Assembly: GCA_029212615.1 (NCBI GenBank)
Contig: JARGPJ010000012.1
Location: 1-64,000, forward strand
Direction of reading: 5' to 3'
Origin: Verrucomicrobiales bacterium
Lineage (GTDB): Bacteria > Verrucomicrobiota > Verrucomicrobiia > Verrucomicrobiales > DEV007
DNA length: 64,000 nt
How positions within the stretch are numbered: the stretch's first letter is position 1; every line of letters begins with the position of its first letter. Of this stretch, positions 8,816 through 16,823 are shown in pieces. Position numbers and translations under genes: made by a program. The notes under the pieces are model-generated. The model saw nothing but the letters and a program-made list of their open reading frames with translations, was not told where the DNA came from and did not search any database.

Positions 8816-10303
8816 ATGACTTCATTTTCATCCAAGTGGCTCCTCACCGCCCTGATCTCACTCACCCTCCCGGCTTTTGTCTCAGCACAGAATGCCTCAC
8901 CGGAAAAATCGATCGTCCGGGTCAACGCGACCCTTCAAAGTTATAACTTTCTCCGCCCCTGGGAGAAAGGAGCTCCGACACCGCGCCGCGGCCTCGGAGC
9001 CGTCCTCGAGGGAAACCGGGTTCTCGTGACCGCCGAAATGGTGGTCAACTCCACCTTTGTTGAGCTGGAACACCCCTCAAGCGGCGACCGCGTGCCGGCC
9101 CGCATTGTCGGACTCGATTACGAAGCGAACCTCGCCGTCCTTGAACCGCAAAATGAAAATTCCACGGTTTTTGACGGTCTTGAGCCGCTGCAATTCGATA
9201 ACTCAGTGACCGCAGGGGAAACGCTCCAGGTTTGGCAAATTGAAGACAACGGCGACGGGGTCACCACAGATGTCGATGTTCTTCGCGTCAATGTCGGCCG
9301 CTACTTCATTCCCGGCTCTGTTTTTCTTCTGTATGAAGTGAAGGGATCTCTTCAGGCCAGGGTGAACAGCTTCACGCTCCCGGTTGTTAAAGACGGGAAA
9401 CTATGCGGCATGCTCCTGAGCTATTCCTCCAAAGAGCAGACCTCTTCCGTCCTTCCGGCACCCATTATTGAATCTTTTCTCGCCGATTTAGAGGACGGAA
9501 ACTACGAAGGATTTCCCAACCTGGGCATCAGCATCGCTCAAATGCTCGACGACACCTTTCGCGAGTTCACCGGCCTGGATGCCGATGACGGCGGTGTCTT
9601 CGTTCGAAACGTCGCCAAAGACAGCTCGGCAGACAAAGGCGGGCTGAAAAAAGGAGACGTCATTCTCGCAATCAATGACCAACCGATCGACGCACGCGGC
9701 AACTACGAAGATCCCAATTACGGCAAACTCAGTTTCTCGCATCTTGTCAGAGGCGGCGCAAAATCGGGAGACACGATCAAAGTCGATATTATCAGGGAGA
9801 AAGAACCCAAAACGATTGAGTTTGAATTGATCCGCAAACACCCTGCTGATTTTCTGATCGATCCCTACATGTTTGATCGTGGTCCCAAATATGTGATCTT
9901 CGGCGGTCTTATTTTCCAGGAACTGACCCTCCCCTATCTCGAAAGCTGGGGAGAGGAATGGGTCAATCGCGCCCCCTTCAAACTCGTCCACGCCAATGCC
10001 AACCCTGAGGAGTGGGAGGAGGAGGGCCGCGAAAAGCTTGTCTTTCTCAGCAACGTCCTCAAGACACCGAGCACCCTTGGCTATGAAGGCCTGAACTCCG
10101 CGATCATCACAAAGGTGAACGGAGAATCGATCAGGAATATCACCGATCTAGCCGCGGCGCTCGATGACGTTCCCGAAGGCGGCATTCATACCATTGAATT
10201 CGTTGATTACCCGAAGGTGATCTACGTCGATGACCGCGCCTCCCAGTTTGTAAACCAGCAGCTGATTCAGTATGGAATCGGTCAACTGAAGCGCCTTGAA
10301 TAA
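8816..10303 (+). CDS. HtrA-like paralogue with degenerate catalytic site (pseudoprotease)
   Basis: A 495-residue secreted protein (signal peptide ending FVSAQ, about residue 25) with the same layout as the preceding protease. A trypsin-like beta-barrel domain is followed by a PDZ domain (about 270-360, GGLKKGDVILAINDQPI) and a C-terminal domain with a second PDZ-like segment. The catalytic positions are changed. The His site reads TAEMVV (Glu74/Met75), the Asp site reads ANLAVL (Asn105), and GNSGGP is replaced by RVNSFTLP, where only a Ser (185) may remain. It is therefore unlikely to be a peptidase and may scaffold, regulate or compete with its neighbour. The ATG at 8816 precedes the signal peptide directly. 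Confidence 0.85.
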   Translation: MTSFSSKWLLTALISLTLPAFVSAQNASPEKSIVRVNATLQSYNFLRPWEKGAPTPRRGLGAVLEGNRVLVTAEMVVNSTFVELEHPSSGDRVPARIVGLDYEANLAVLEPQNENSTVFDGLEPLQFDNSVTAGETLQVWQIEDNGDGVTTDVDVLRVNVGRYFIPGSVFLLYEVKGSLQARVNSFTLPVVKDGKLCGMLLSYSSKEQTSSVLPAPIIESFLADLEDGNYEGFPNLGISIAQMLDDTFREFTGLDADDGGVFVRNVAKDSSADKGGLKKGDVILAINDQPIDARGNYEDPNYGKLSFSHLVRGGAKSGDTIKVDIIREKEPKTIEFELIRKHPADFLIDPYMFDRGPKYVIFGGLIFQELTLPYLESWGEEWVNRAPFKLVHANANPEEWEEEGREKLVFLSNVLKTPSTLGYEGLNSAIITKVNGESIRNITDLAAALDDVPEGGIHTIEFVDYPKVIYVDDRASQFVNQQLIQYGIGQLKRLE

Positions 10304-10321
10304 CAGGATTCAGAACTCACG

Positions 10322-10349
10322 TTGACTTTCTTCACTTTTCTTTTACTGT
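10322..10349 (+). promoter_or_regulatory. Candidate promoter of the rpmH-rnpA-yidD-yidC cluster
   Basis: TTGACT at 10322-10327, a 16-base pyrimidine-rich spacer, then TACTGT at 10344-10349. The leader to the rpmH ATG would be about 100 bases. The sequence and spacing mirror the candidate before the HtrA-like gene, which supports both. Confidence 0.45.
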
Positions 10350-10456
10350 TGCGGCCCTCCAATAAAGAGGGATTTGGGACGGGATGAAAGTCATCTCTAC
10401 CTTTCGCGCAAACCGCGCGGCACACAGCAGTAACGAAATCTTTTTTACCGTAAGAC

Positions 10457-10639
10457 ATGAAACGGACCTACCAACCTTCAAAACGTTCGCGCAAGAATCA
10501 GCACGGATTCCGTGCCCGCATGGCTACCAAATCAGGCCGTGACATCATCAAGCGTCGCCGCCAGAAAGGTCGTAAGCGCCTCATTCCTAAAGGTGCTGAG
10601 ATTCAGTACAAGCGCCACACTGTTCAACACGGTCGGTAA
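10457..10639 (+). CDS. rpmH: 50S ribosomal protein L34, C-terminally extended
   Basis: L34 lies near the exit-tunnel side of the large subunit. The first 43 residues are canonical (MKRTYQPS, then [13 protein letters not shown] and [10 protein letters not shown]). The protein then continues for about 17 residues (starting [11 protein letters not shown]) instead of ending, giving 60 residues against the usual 44-50. The extension is basic and in frame, with its own stop, and does not overlap rnpA. Order rpmH-rnpA-yidD-yidC is the classic cluster, but dnaA is not upstream here. Confidence 0.97.
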   Translation: MKRTYQPSKRSRKNQHGFRARMATKSGRDIIKRRRQKGRKRLIPKGAEIQYKRHTVQHGR

Positions 10640-10645
10640 TCGCAG

Positions 10646-10665
10646 CGCCTTCGGGCGTTCTTTTA
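10646..10665 (+). terminator. Weak terminator/attenuator between rpmH and rnpA
   Basis: CGCC-TTCG-GGCG is a tight tetraloop hairpin (10646-10657) followed by TTCTTTTA. The stem is only four G/C pairs but has a stabilising cUUCGg loop, so it could trim transcription after rpmH, which is needed in far greater amounts than rnpA. Confidence 0.4.
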
Positions 10666-10672
10666 CTCATCA

Positions 10673-10702
10673 CCGGTCGGGGCTCGAAAGGCCCTAGACC
10701 GG
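10673..10702 (+). other. Strong hairpin in the rnpA leader
   Basis: CCGGTC pairs with GACCGG and, inside it, GGGGCT with GGCCCT (two G-U pairs). This gives a 12-pair stem with one bulged A and a CGAAA loop, 40 bases before the rnpA ATG. No T-run follows, so this is more likely an mRNA processing or stability element than a terminator. Confidence 0.45.
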
Positions 10703-10742
10703 GAATACGAACAACGCTTTTCCAGGCCTTCGCCCCGGGACC

Positions 10743-11105
10743 ATGAAGTTCCCACGTACCAGGCGCATTACGAGGAGGGCGGATTTTCAACGCGTCAGGA
10801 AACACGGGAAATCTGTGAATGGCCGGTTTTTGGTGCTCGGCTATCTCAGCGAAGAGTCGATCGGGCCGAGCAAACTGGGCCTCATTACGACAAAACGCCT
10901 CGGCAATGCGGTGGTTCGCAATCGGGTAAGAAGACGCCTGCGTGGGATCATGCAACGCATTGGTGATCGTTTCCTACCCGGGCATTGGCTCGTCCTGATC
11001 GCCCGTAATGCCGCGGCCACAGCGACATCAGAACAGCTTGAAAAGGAATGGAAATGGCTCATGCATCGCGCTTCGCTAATGGCGCCGAAGGAGACCGAAT
11101 CATGA
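10743..11105 (+). CDS. rnpA: Ribonuclease P protein component
   Basis: Protein subunit that helps the RNase P ribozyme bind and cleave pre-tRNA 5' leaders. The 120 residues carry the N-terminal basic region with the central-cleft aromatic (RADFQRV) and the diagnostic RNR motif AVVRNRVRRRLR near residue 60. The stop codon overlaps the yidD start (ATGA at 11102-11105), so translation of the two is probably coupled. The RNase P RNA gene itself is not in this window as far as I can see. Confidence 0.96.
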   Translation: MKFPRTRRITRRADFQRVRKHGKSVNGRFLVLGYLSEESIGPSKLGLITTKRLGNAVVRNRVRRRLRGIMQRIGDRFLPGHWLVLIARNAAATATSEQLEKEWKWLMHRASLMAPKETES

Positions 11106-11422
11106 AGCAGGTATTGATCTTCTTTGTCCGCTGCTATCAAAAGGTGATCTCCCCGCCCCTCCATTTTCTTTGCGGCCCCCTCAGCGGATGCCGTTATCAC
11201 CCGACTTGTTCTCAATACTTTATCGACGCCGTAACCGTGAACGGCCCCGTCAAAGGGGCGTTTCAGGGGATTTGGCGGATCTTAAGATGCCAGCCATGGG
11301 GCGGGCAGGGCTACGATCCACCTCCCGGGTGGGAAGAATATGTGGCAAAACATCCTGAGGCCGCTTATGTAGGCCGACGCTCCTGCGACCAACCGGAAGC
11401 AGGCTCTCAAAAACCCAATTAA
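11102..11422 (+). CDS. yidD: Membrane protein insertion efficiency factor YidD
   Basis: Small membrane-associated accessory of YidC-dependent insertion. The 106 residues show the family core: an amphipathic N-terminus (VRCYQKVISP), CGPLSGCRYHPTCSQYFIDA with the conserved cysteines, and the GGQGYDPPP segment. I placed the start at the ATG overlapping the rnpA stop, because residues upstream of it in the same frame only re-read rnpA. It is directly followed by yidC. Confidence 0.95.
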   Translation: MKQVLIFFVRCYQKVISPPLHFLCGPLSGCRYHPTCSQYFIDAVTVNGPVKGAFQGIWRILRCQPWGGQGYDPPPGWEEYVAKHPEAAYVGRRSCDQPEAGSQKPN

Positions 11423-11447
11423 TAGAAGATTTTCTGTCGTGAAAAAC

Positions 11448-13373
11448 ATGGATCGAACCTCGTGGATAGGCGTTATCGTCTGTCTGGGCCTGCTCTTTAC
11501 CTGGGGATGGTGGAGCGCAAAAGAAACTGCCAAGCAACTTGATGCTCAGCGGGAAAAAGAAGCACAGGAGGCACTGCTGGCTCCTGATGAAAAGCCGGAA
11601 GCAATCGCGGAGAGCGAGACCTCCCCTGTGCCACCTCCCGCCACCACCGAAGGGGAGGCAGCCGCGCCTGCAGAAGTCACTCACATCCTCGAAAACGAAG
11701 CGGCTCGCTACCACCTCACCAATCGTGGGGCCGGCATCAAAATCGCCGAACTGAAAGATCAGGCGCGCTACATCGAAGGGGAAGGATTCGTCACCATCAA
11801 TGAAACCGCGAGCCATCCCGTCGGTGCCCTCACGACAGGCCCCGCAGAATTCGATACCTCAATCTGGCAGGTTACAGATAAATCCGCGGAGAAAGTCACT
11901 TTTGAAACGACGACGGAGGCAGGTTTCACGATCACCAAAACGTTCCGCCTTCCGGGAGCCGATCAGGATGGGCACGAAATCGCCCTCGAAGTAGGTGTTC
12001 GCAACCAGTCGAAAACCCCTCTGGTACTCTCCGATCAGTTTATCTATGCAGGTTCAGCCGCCCCTCTTCACCTCAATGAATGGTCGATGCAGATCGGCAT
12101 GTTCTGGCTCCAAAGTAACGGGAAATTTGAGTATGAAACCGTTGATCACTATGGCGGGCGCAAGGTGCTCGGCATCTTCGGTAAGAATGAAATCCCCTAC
12201 GACGAATTTTCGCTCGAATCCCTGCGTTGGGCCGGTGTAAACGACCAGTTCTTCGTTACGATCGTCCAGCCCGAAGAACCCTATGAAGCCAATCTCTGGG
12301 GAAGCCGCTTTCCCATCGTCGTTGAAGGCGACAAGGAAGCCTCTGAGAAGAAACGACTTTTCGCTGCTGAGGCCGGGATCGGTCTGCCTTCGATCTCGAT
12401 GAATCCGGGCGACCAGCAAACACTTCAATACAACCTCTACATGGGGCCCAAGGAATTTGCGCGACTCAAGGGGCTCGGCGATGAAAAACAGCTCGTGATG
12501 CACTACGACGAGATCCCCATCTTCGGCTGGCTCTTCGGCTGGGCGATCAAGCCGGTCGCTTCCTGGCTGATCATGGGCCTCGTCTTCCTGAAACCACTAG
12601 TCAGTGGTTATGGCCTTGCGATTATTCTCATCACGATCCTGATCCGGCTTCTCATCTGGCCAGTCTACGCAAAGTCGGCACGCTCCATGAAGCGGATGTC
12701 GAAGCTGACTCCGATGATGAAAGAGATTCGGGAAAAATATGAGGATGACCCTCAGAAGATGAACCAGAAGACAATGGAGTTGTATCGAACATACAACATC
12801 AATCCGCTTGGCGGCTGTCTCCCGATGTTTATTCAGCTCCCCATCTTCCTTGCCTTCTACCGCATGCTCTGGAGTGCTGCGGAACTCCGCCACGAATCTT
12901 TCCTCTGGGTCGATGATCTTTCGATGCCGGATACGATGTTCATGATTCCGGGATTGGATATTCCGTTCAATCTCCTGCCGATCCTGATGGGCATCACCAG
13001 TTTTATCCAGATCGCGATCACTCCGAAGACGGGAGACAAGACTCAGCAGATGATCTTCATGCTCATGCCGCTGATCTTCCTCGTGATCTGTTATAACTTC
13101 GCTGCTGCTCTCGCCCTCTACTGGACGACCTCGAATACCTTCTCCATCCTTCAGACCTGGCTCATGAATAAGCTGCCTGAACCGGAGCTCAAAAAGAAGA
13201 AGACCTCCGGGAAGAAATCCTTCATGGAACGCATGCAGGAGCAAGCCGAGGCCGCTCAAAAAGCGAAAGCTGAAGGCGGCGGAGGTGCCGGCGGCATGAC
13301 AAGCCGGGACCGGACGAAGATGCCCGGCGAAAAAGGGGATCGCCACACGAAGGGCAAAAAGAAGCGCCGTTAA
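11448..13373 (+). CDS. yidC: Membrane protein insertase YidC
   Basis: Oxa1/YidC-family insertase of the inner membrane. It consists of an N-terminal TM (DRTSWIGVIVCLGLLFTW), an acidic linker, the large periplasmic beta-sandwich domain (about 75-345), and the conserved C-terminal insertase core from about residue 370. The core has the hydrophilic-groove Arg in ILIRLLIWP, a cytoplasmic coiled hairpin (KLTPMMKEIREKY), NPLGGCLPMFIQLPIF, and later TMs. It ends in a Lys/Gly-rich basic tail that could contact the ribosome. I favour the ATG at 11448 (MDRTSW, like other YidC proteins). A GTG at 11439 would add MKN. Confidence 0.96.
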   Translation: MDRTSWIGVIVCLGLLFTWGWWSAKETAKQLDAQREKEAQEALLAPDEKPEAIAESETSPVPPPATTEGEAAAPAEVTHILENEAARYHLTNRGAGIKIAELKDQARYIEGEGFVTINETASHPVGALTTGPAEFDTSIWQVTDKSAEKVTFETTTEAGFTITKTFRLPGADQDGHEIALEVGVRNQSKTPLVLSDQFIYAGSAAPLHLNEWSMQIGMFWLQSNGKFEYETVDHYGGRKVLGIFGKNEIPYDEFSLESLRWAGVNDQFFVTIVQPEEPYEANLWGSRFPIVVEGDKEASEKKRLFAAEAGIGLPSISMNPGDQQTLQYNLYMGPKEFARLKGLGDEKQLVMHYDEIPIFGWLFGWAIKPVASWLIMGLVFLKPLVSGYGLAIILITILIRLLIWPVYAKSARSMKRMSKLTPMMKEIREKYEDDPQKMNQKTMELYRTYNINPLGGCLPMFIQLPIFLAFYRMLWSAAELRHESFLWVDDLSMPDTMFMIPGLDIPFNLLPILMGITSFIQIAITPKTGDKTQQMIFMLMPLIFLVICYNFAAALALYWTTSNTFSILQTWLMNKLPEPELKKKKTSGKKSFMERMQEQAEAAQKAKAEGGGGAGGMTSRDRTKMPGEKGDRHTKGKKKRR

Positions 13374-13437
13374 GGGGTTTCACCCGTAATTGTTTAAACA
13401 AAAGGCTTGATTTTTTTAGCATTTGGGCTACTCGCAA

Positions 13438-13464
13438 GGCTGGCAATTCCGGGAATCGCCAGCC
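13438..13464 (+). other. Hairpin in the yidC-rpoZ intergenic region
   Basis: GGCTGGC and GCCAGCC flank an inner near-palindrome (ATTCC/GGAAT), forming a long stem 46 bases before the rpoZ ATG. No T-run follows. A TTTTTTT tract lies just upstream (13411-13417), so a role in processing or the rpoZ leader is more likely than termination. Confidence 0.4.
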
Positions 13465-13509
13465 CGCATTGTGAATTTACCCTAAATTTTGCCGATACTG
13501 AACTGACCC

Positions 13510-13806
13510 ATGGCAGACGACGCCTCCAATATCGTTGCGTTCCCCGGAGCGCAAGGTCAGCCTCAGAATTCATCGGCAAATCGAAATGGCTCCAGTAATA
13601 TGAGAAGTGACTTAGTCGACGAGGCATCAAAAGTGATCCCAGAACCCCCCGTTTTGATCAATCTGGTTTCCGCCAGAGTGAAGCAACTCAACCTCGGTCG
13701 TGCACCACTCATTCAGACTGACCACCGGATGGGTGCAGCTGACATCGCTCTCACTGAGATCATTCAGGGTAAAATCGGTGTCGACGGTGAAGAAGTTGAA
13801 GATTAA
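13510..13806 (+). CDS. rpoZ: DNA-directed RNA polymerase omega subunit
   Basis: Omega assists folding and assembly of the beta' subunit. The 98 residues have a 45-50 residue polar N-terminal extension before the omega core. The core shows the pattern ARVKQLNLGRAPLI, then ADIALTEIIQGKI, where omega proteins have (A)xRARQ and ALEEIxxGKI. The highly conserved MARxT-type N-terminus is not obvious, which makes this a divergent omega. The position just upstream of uvrB, with two hairpins between, is the only context. Confidence 0.82.
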   Translation: MADDASNIVAFPGAQGQPQNSSANRNGSSNMRSDLVDEASKVIPEPPVLINLVSARVKQLNLGRAPLIQTDHRMGAADIALTEIIQGKIGVDGEEVED

Positions 13807-13831
13807 TTCCTTCTTCGCCCCCGCTTAATTT

Positions 13832-13848
13832 AACGGGTCGCTCCCGTT
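13832..13848 (+). terminator. Hairpin downstream of rpoZ
   Basis: AACGGG-TCGCT-CCCGTT, a perfect six-pair stem 26 bases after the rpoZ stop. It lacks a T-run, so it could be a weak terminator or part of a folded uvrB leader together with the next hairpin. Confidence 0.35.
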
Positions 13849-13855
13849 CGCAGGT

Positions 13856-13886
13856 TGGAATTCGCCGTATCCACGGTAGAATTCCA
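13856..13886 (+). promoter_or_regulatory. Strong hairpin ending five bases before the uvrB start
   Basis: TGGAATTC (13856-13863) pairs with GAATTCCA (13879-13886), with an inner CCGT/ACGG stem and an ATCC loop. The structure lies where a ribosome binding site for the ATG at 13892 should be and would hide the initiation region. As DNA, the eight-base arms could also be an operator. I see no match to known LexA boxes. Confidence 0.45.
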
Positions 13887-13891
13887 TCTCT

Positions 13892-16036
13892 ATGTCGCTC
13901 TTTCAACTCAGTTCCGGCTTCAGCCCGCAGGGCGATCAGACTCAGGCGATTGCCAAACTGGAGAAGTCTCTTCTCGCGGGGAATGAGCACCAGACGCTTC
14001 TTGGCGTCACCGGTTCCGGAAAGACATTCACCGTTGCCAATGTCATTGCCACGCTCGGCAAGCCGACACTGGTAATGTCTCACAATAAGACGCTCGCCGC
14101 GCAACTCTACAGCGAGTTTAAGGGCTTTTTCCCGGACAACGCGGTGGAGTACTTTGTTTCCTACTTCGACTACTACCAGCCCGAAGCGTATATTCCACGA
14201 ACCGATACCTACATCGAAAAGGACTCTTCGATTAATGATGAAATCGAACGGCTCCGTCTTTCGGCGATGAGTTCCCTCCTCACGCGAAAGGATGTCATCG
14301 TCGTCGCGAGTGTTTCATGCATCTACGGCCTCGGATCTCCGGAAGATTATCAGAACATGATGGTTCCGGTCCGCGTCGGGATGGACAAGGATCGCGATGA
14401 GTTCCTCAAGGACCTCGTCAGCATCCTCTACGAACGAAATGATATCGAATTCGGTCGGGGAAAATTCCGTGTCCGCGGCGATGTCGTCGAGGTCTACCCG
14501 GCCTATCTCGAAAACGAAGCGATTCGCGTCGAATTCTTTGGCGATGAAATTGACCGGGTCACGTCGATTGATCCTCTTAATGGAGCTACCAAATCCAAGC
14601 TCGATGATTACACCTTCTACCCCGCGAAACAGTTCGTGACGCCAAAGGATAAAATGGCGAAGGCGATAAAGGAGATTCGAGCAGAGCTCAAAGAGCGAAT
14701 CGAATTTTTCGAGAAAAACCAACAGTATCTCGAAGCACAGCGAATCAAGCAACGGACGGAGTACGATATCGAAATGATGCAGGAGATGGGATTCTGCCAG
14801 GGCATTGAGAACTACTCCCGCCATCTCACGGGACGTCCTCCGGGGACTAAGCCGGGCACCCTGATCGACTTTTTTCCGGATGATTTCCTCACCGTGATCG
14901 ATGAATCTCACGTCAGCATTCCTCAAATCGGGGGCATGTACGAAGGGGACCGCTCGCGCAAAACCACACTTGTCGACTTCGGCTTCCGCCTCCCCAGCGC
15001 GCTGGATAACCGTCCCTTAAAATTCGATGAGTACATGAAAGCGACCGGTCAGCGCCTCTACGTGAGCGCAACGCCCGCGAAGTTCGAAATTCAGAACTCC
15101 ACCGCCCGCAATAAAGGCTACATTCCTCACCAGCGGAAAAAAATCGGAGAAGACGAACCCATCCCTGAACGCCTTCCCCGTATTTCCGGAAGTCAGCAAC
15201 CCATTGACACCTTCGACGTCGAAACGAAGGGAAAAGATCTCATCGTTGAGCAGATCATCCGCCCCACCGGGCTGCTTGATCCCATCCTCACGCTCCGCCC
15301 CCTGAAGGGGCAGATCGATGAAACGATCGAACTCTGCCGCCAGCGCATTGAGAAGAATGAGCGAATCCTCGTCACCACGCTGACAAAGCGGACCGCCGAA
15401 GACCTCACGGACTACCTGAGAAATGTCGGACTTTCAGTGCGCTACATCCATTCAGACGTCGACGCGATCGAACGCGTCGAGATTTTGAGAAGCTTACGGG
15501 CTGCTGAATTCGATATTCTTGTCGGGATCAACTTATTACGGGAGGGGCTCGACCTTCCCGAAGTGAGCCTCGTCTGTATTCTTGACGCCGACAAAGAGGG
15601 ATTTCTCAGAAGCGAAACCAGCCTCATCCAGACGGTGGGTCGAGCGGCCCGGCACGTGAATGGTGAAGCGGTCCTTTTCGCTGATGTCGTTACGGATTCC
15701 ATCCGGAAATTAATCAGCATCACAGAGTATCGCCGGCGCGTTCAGACGGAACACAATGAGAAGCACGGCATCACCCCGCACACAGTGACGCGAAACGATC
15801 AGGAAGCACTCCGCCAATACGTAAAGGGCAAGGAAGTGGAACGCTCACTTGTTGCTGAGGGCGGCGACGATATTGATACGCTTTCCGTCATCAGTGAGCT
15901 GGAGGAGGAGATGCAGGAAGCGGCCGGCAAACTTGAATTTGAGCGTGCCGCTCTGATTCGCGACCAGATCAACCAACTGAAGAAGGACAGCGGGGAGAAA
16001 CCGATGAAAGTAACCCGAAAGAAAGTGAAGTATTAA
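13892..16036 (+). CDS. uvrB: Excinuclease ABC subunit B
   Basis: Damage-verification helicase of nucleotide excision repair. The 714 residues contain Walker A GVTGSGKTFT (about 39-48), the beta-hairpin region (YFVSYFDYYQPEAYIP), DESH (motif II), helicase motifs IV-VI (ILVTTLTKRTAEDL, VGINLLREGLDLPEVSL, QTVGRAARH) and a C-terminal UVR domain for UvrC/UvrA contact. Most UvrB proteins are about 660-680 residues. The excess comes from an insertion of about 45 residues after SATP, where the usual short GPYELE segment is replaced before IRPTGLLDP. Its stop codon shares bases with the convergent CPBP gene. Confidence 0.97.
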   Translation: MSLFQLSSGFSPQGDQTQAIAKLEKSLLAGNEHQTLLGVTGSGKTFTVANVIATLGKPTLVMSHNKTLAAQLYSEFKGFFPDNAVEYFVSYFDYYQPEAYIPRTDTYIEKDSSINDEIERLRLSAMSSLLTRKDVIVVASVSCIYGLGSPEDYQNMMVPVRVGMDKDRDEFLKDLVSILYERNDIEFGRGKFRVRGDVVEVYPAYLENEAIRVEFFGDEIDRVTSIDPLNGATKSKLDDYTFYPAKQFVTPKDKMAKAIKEIRAELKERIEFFEKNQQYLEAQRIKQRTEYDIEMMQEMGFCQGIENYSRHLTGRPPGTKPGTLIDFFPDDFLTVIDESHVSIPQIGGMYEGDRSRKTTLVDFGFRLPSALDNRPLKFDEYMKATGQRLYVSATPAKFEIQNSTARNKGYIPHQRKKIGEDEPIPERLPRISGSQQPIDTFDVETKGKDLIVEQIIRPTGLLDPILTLRPLKGQIDETIELCRQRIEKNERILVTTLTKRTAEDLTDYLRNVGLSVRYIHSDVDAIERVEILRSLRAAEFDILVGINLLREGLDLPEVSLVCILDADKEGFLRSETSLIQTVGRAARHVNGEAVLFADVVTDSIRKLISITEYRRRVQTEHNEKHGITPHTVTRNDQEALRQYVKGKEVERSLVAEGGDDIDTLSVISELEEEMQEAAGKLEFERAALIRDQINQLKKDSGEKPMKVTRKKVKY

Positions 16037-16755
16037 GCCGCCTTTTGCAGAACTTCCCAACCAACCCACATGAGACCGAGATCAACGATCATGTGGCTCA
16101 CCCACGAACCGGCGAGACTGTTGTAGCGATCCATCATCCAGCTCCAGGCAAAGCCTCCGATCGCAACGCAGGCACCGAGAACCAGGGCAAATCCGATCGG
16201 AAAGAACTGACTGAGAATGACCACATGGTGCGAAGCAAATCCAATCGCAGCCACAAGATGAGCTTTCGACACTGACATCAATTTCGTCGCCTGCCCGAAC
16301 GTAAACCAGCGCCAGAAGAACTCTTCGAGAGCCGCGTGAACAAAGGAGATAAACAGCGCGAACAGCAGAAAATGATCGGCGACGCCGAGATCTCTGATTC
16401 GGCCCGCCATTCTTTCCGCATTCTCATCGACGACGGCACTGAGCGGAGTGGCCTTAAGCAGAAGAACCAGGAGTCCGACCACCAACAGCCCGAAAAGAGC
16501 CCCCGGGAGAATGGAAGCGAGATGGCGCTTCGGCCTCGTCCGATCGATCATTTTTCCCTTCAGCACGACGAGAACAGCGAAGAAGGGCCAGACAAGAAGA
16601 AAGACTTTCACTCCTGAGTAAAAAGAATTCCCGAAAGCAGTCCCTGGAAACAACACAAAATAGAAAAACGACGCAATAAAGGGAACAACGAGGGCGGGGA
16701 AAACGACCGCGAGCTGTCGAAAACGGTGGGGTCGGGAAAGGCTATTTTCAGTCAC
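16033..16755 (-). CDS. CPBP family intramembrane metalloprotease (Abi/Rce1-like)
   Basis: A 240-residue polytopic membrane protein with about six to eight hydrophobic segments. The CPBP signature is present: glutamate pair and Arg in EEFFWRW (Glu144, Glu145, Arg149) and the His pair in GFASHHVVI (176-177). The family includes Rce1 CAAX proteases and bacteriocin-immunity proteins. The substrate here is not evident. Its stop codon reads through the same TTAA as the uvrB stop (16033-16036). Confidence 0.85.
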   Translation of the reverse strand: MTENSLSRPHRFRQLAVVFPALVVPFIASFFYFVLFPGTAFGNSFYSGVKVFLLVWPFFAVLVVLKGKMIDRTRPKRHLASILPGALFGLLVVGLLVLLLKATPLSAVVDENAERMAGRIRDLGVADHFLLFALFISFVHAALEEFFWRWFTFGQATKLMSVSKAHLVAAIGFASHHVVILSQFFPIGFALVLGACVAIGGFAWSWMMDRYNSLAGSWVSHMIVDLGLMWVGWEVLQKAA

Positions 16756-16823
16756 GGGTCAACGTGTCGCAGCGCATACGGCTCTCAAATCGTTATTTCC
16801 GATCTTGTGATCGACTGAAACGA

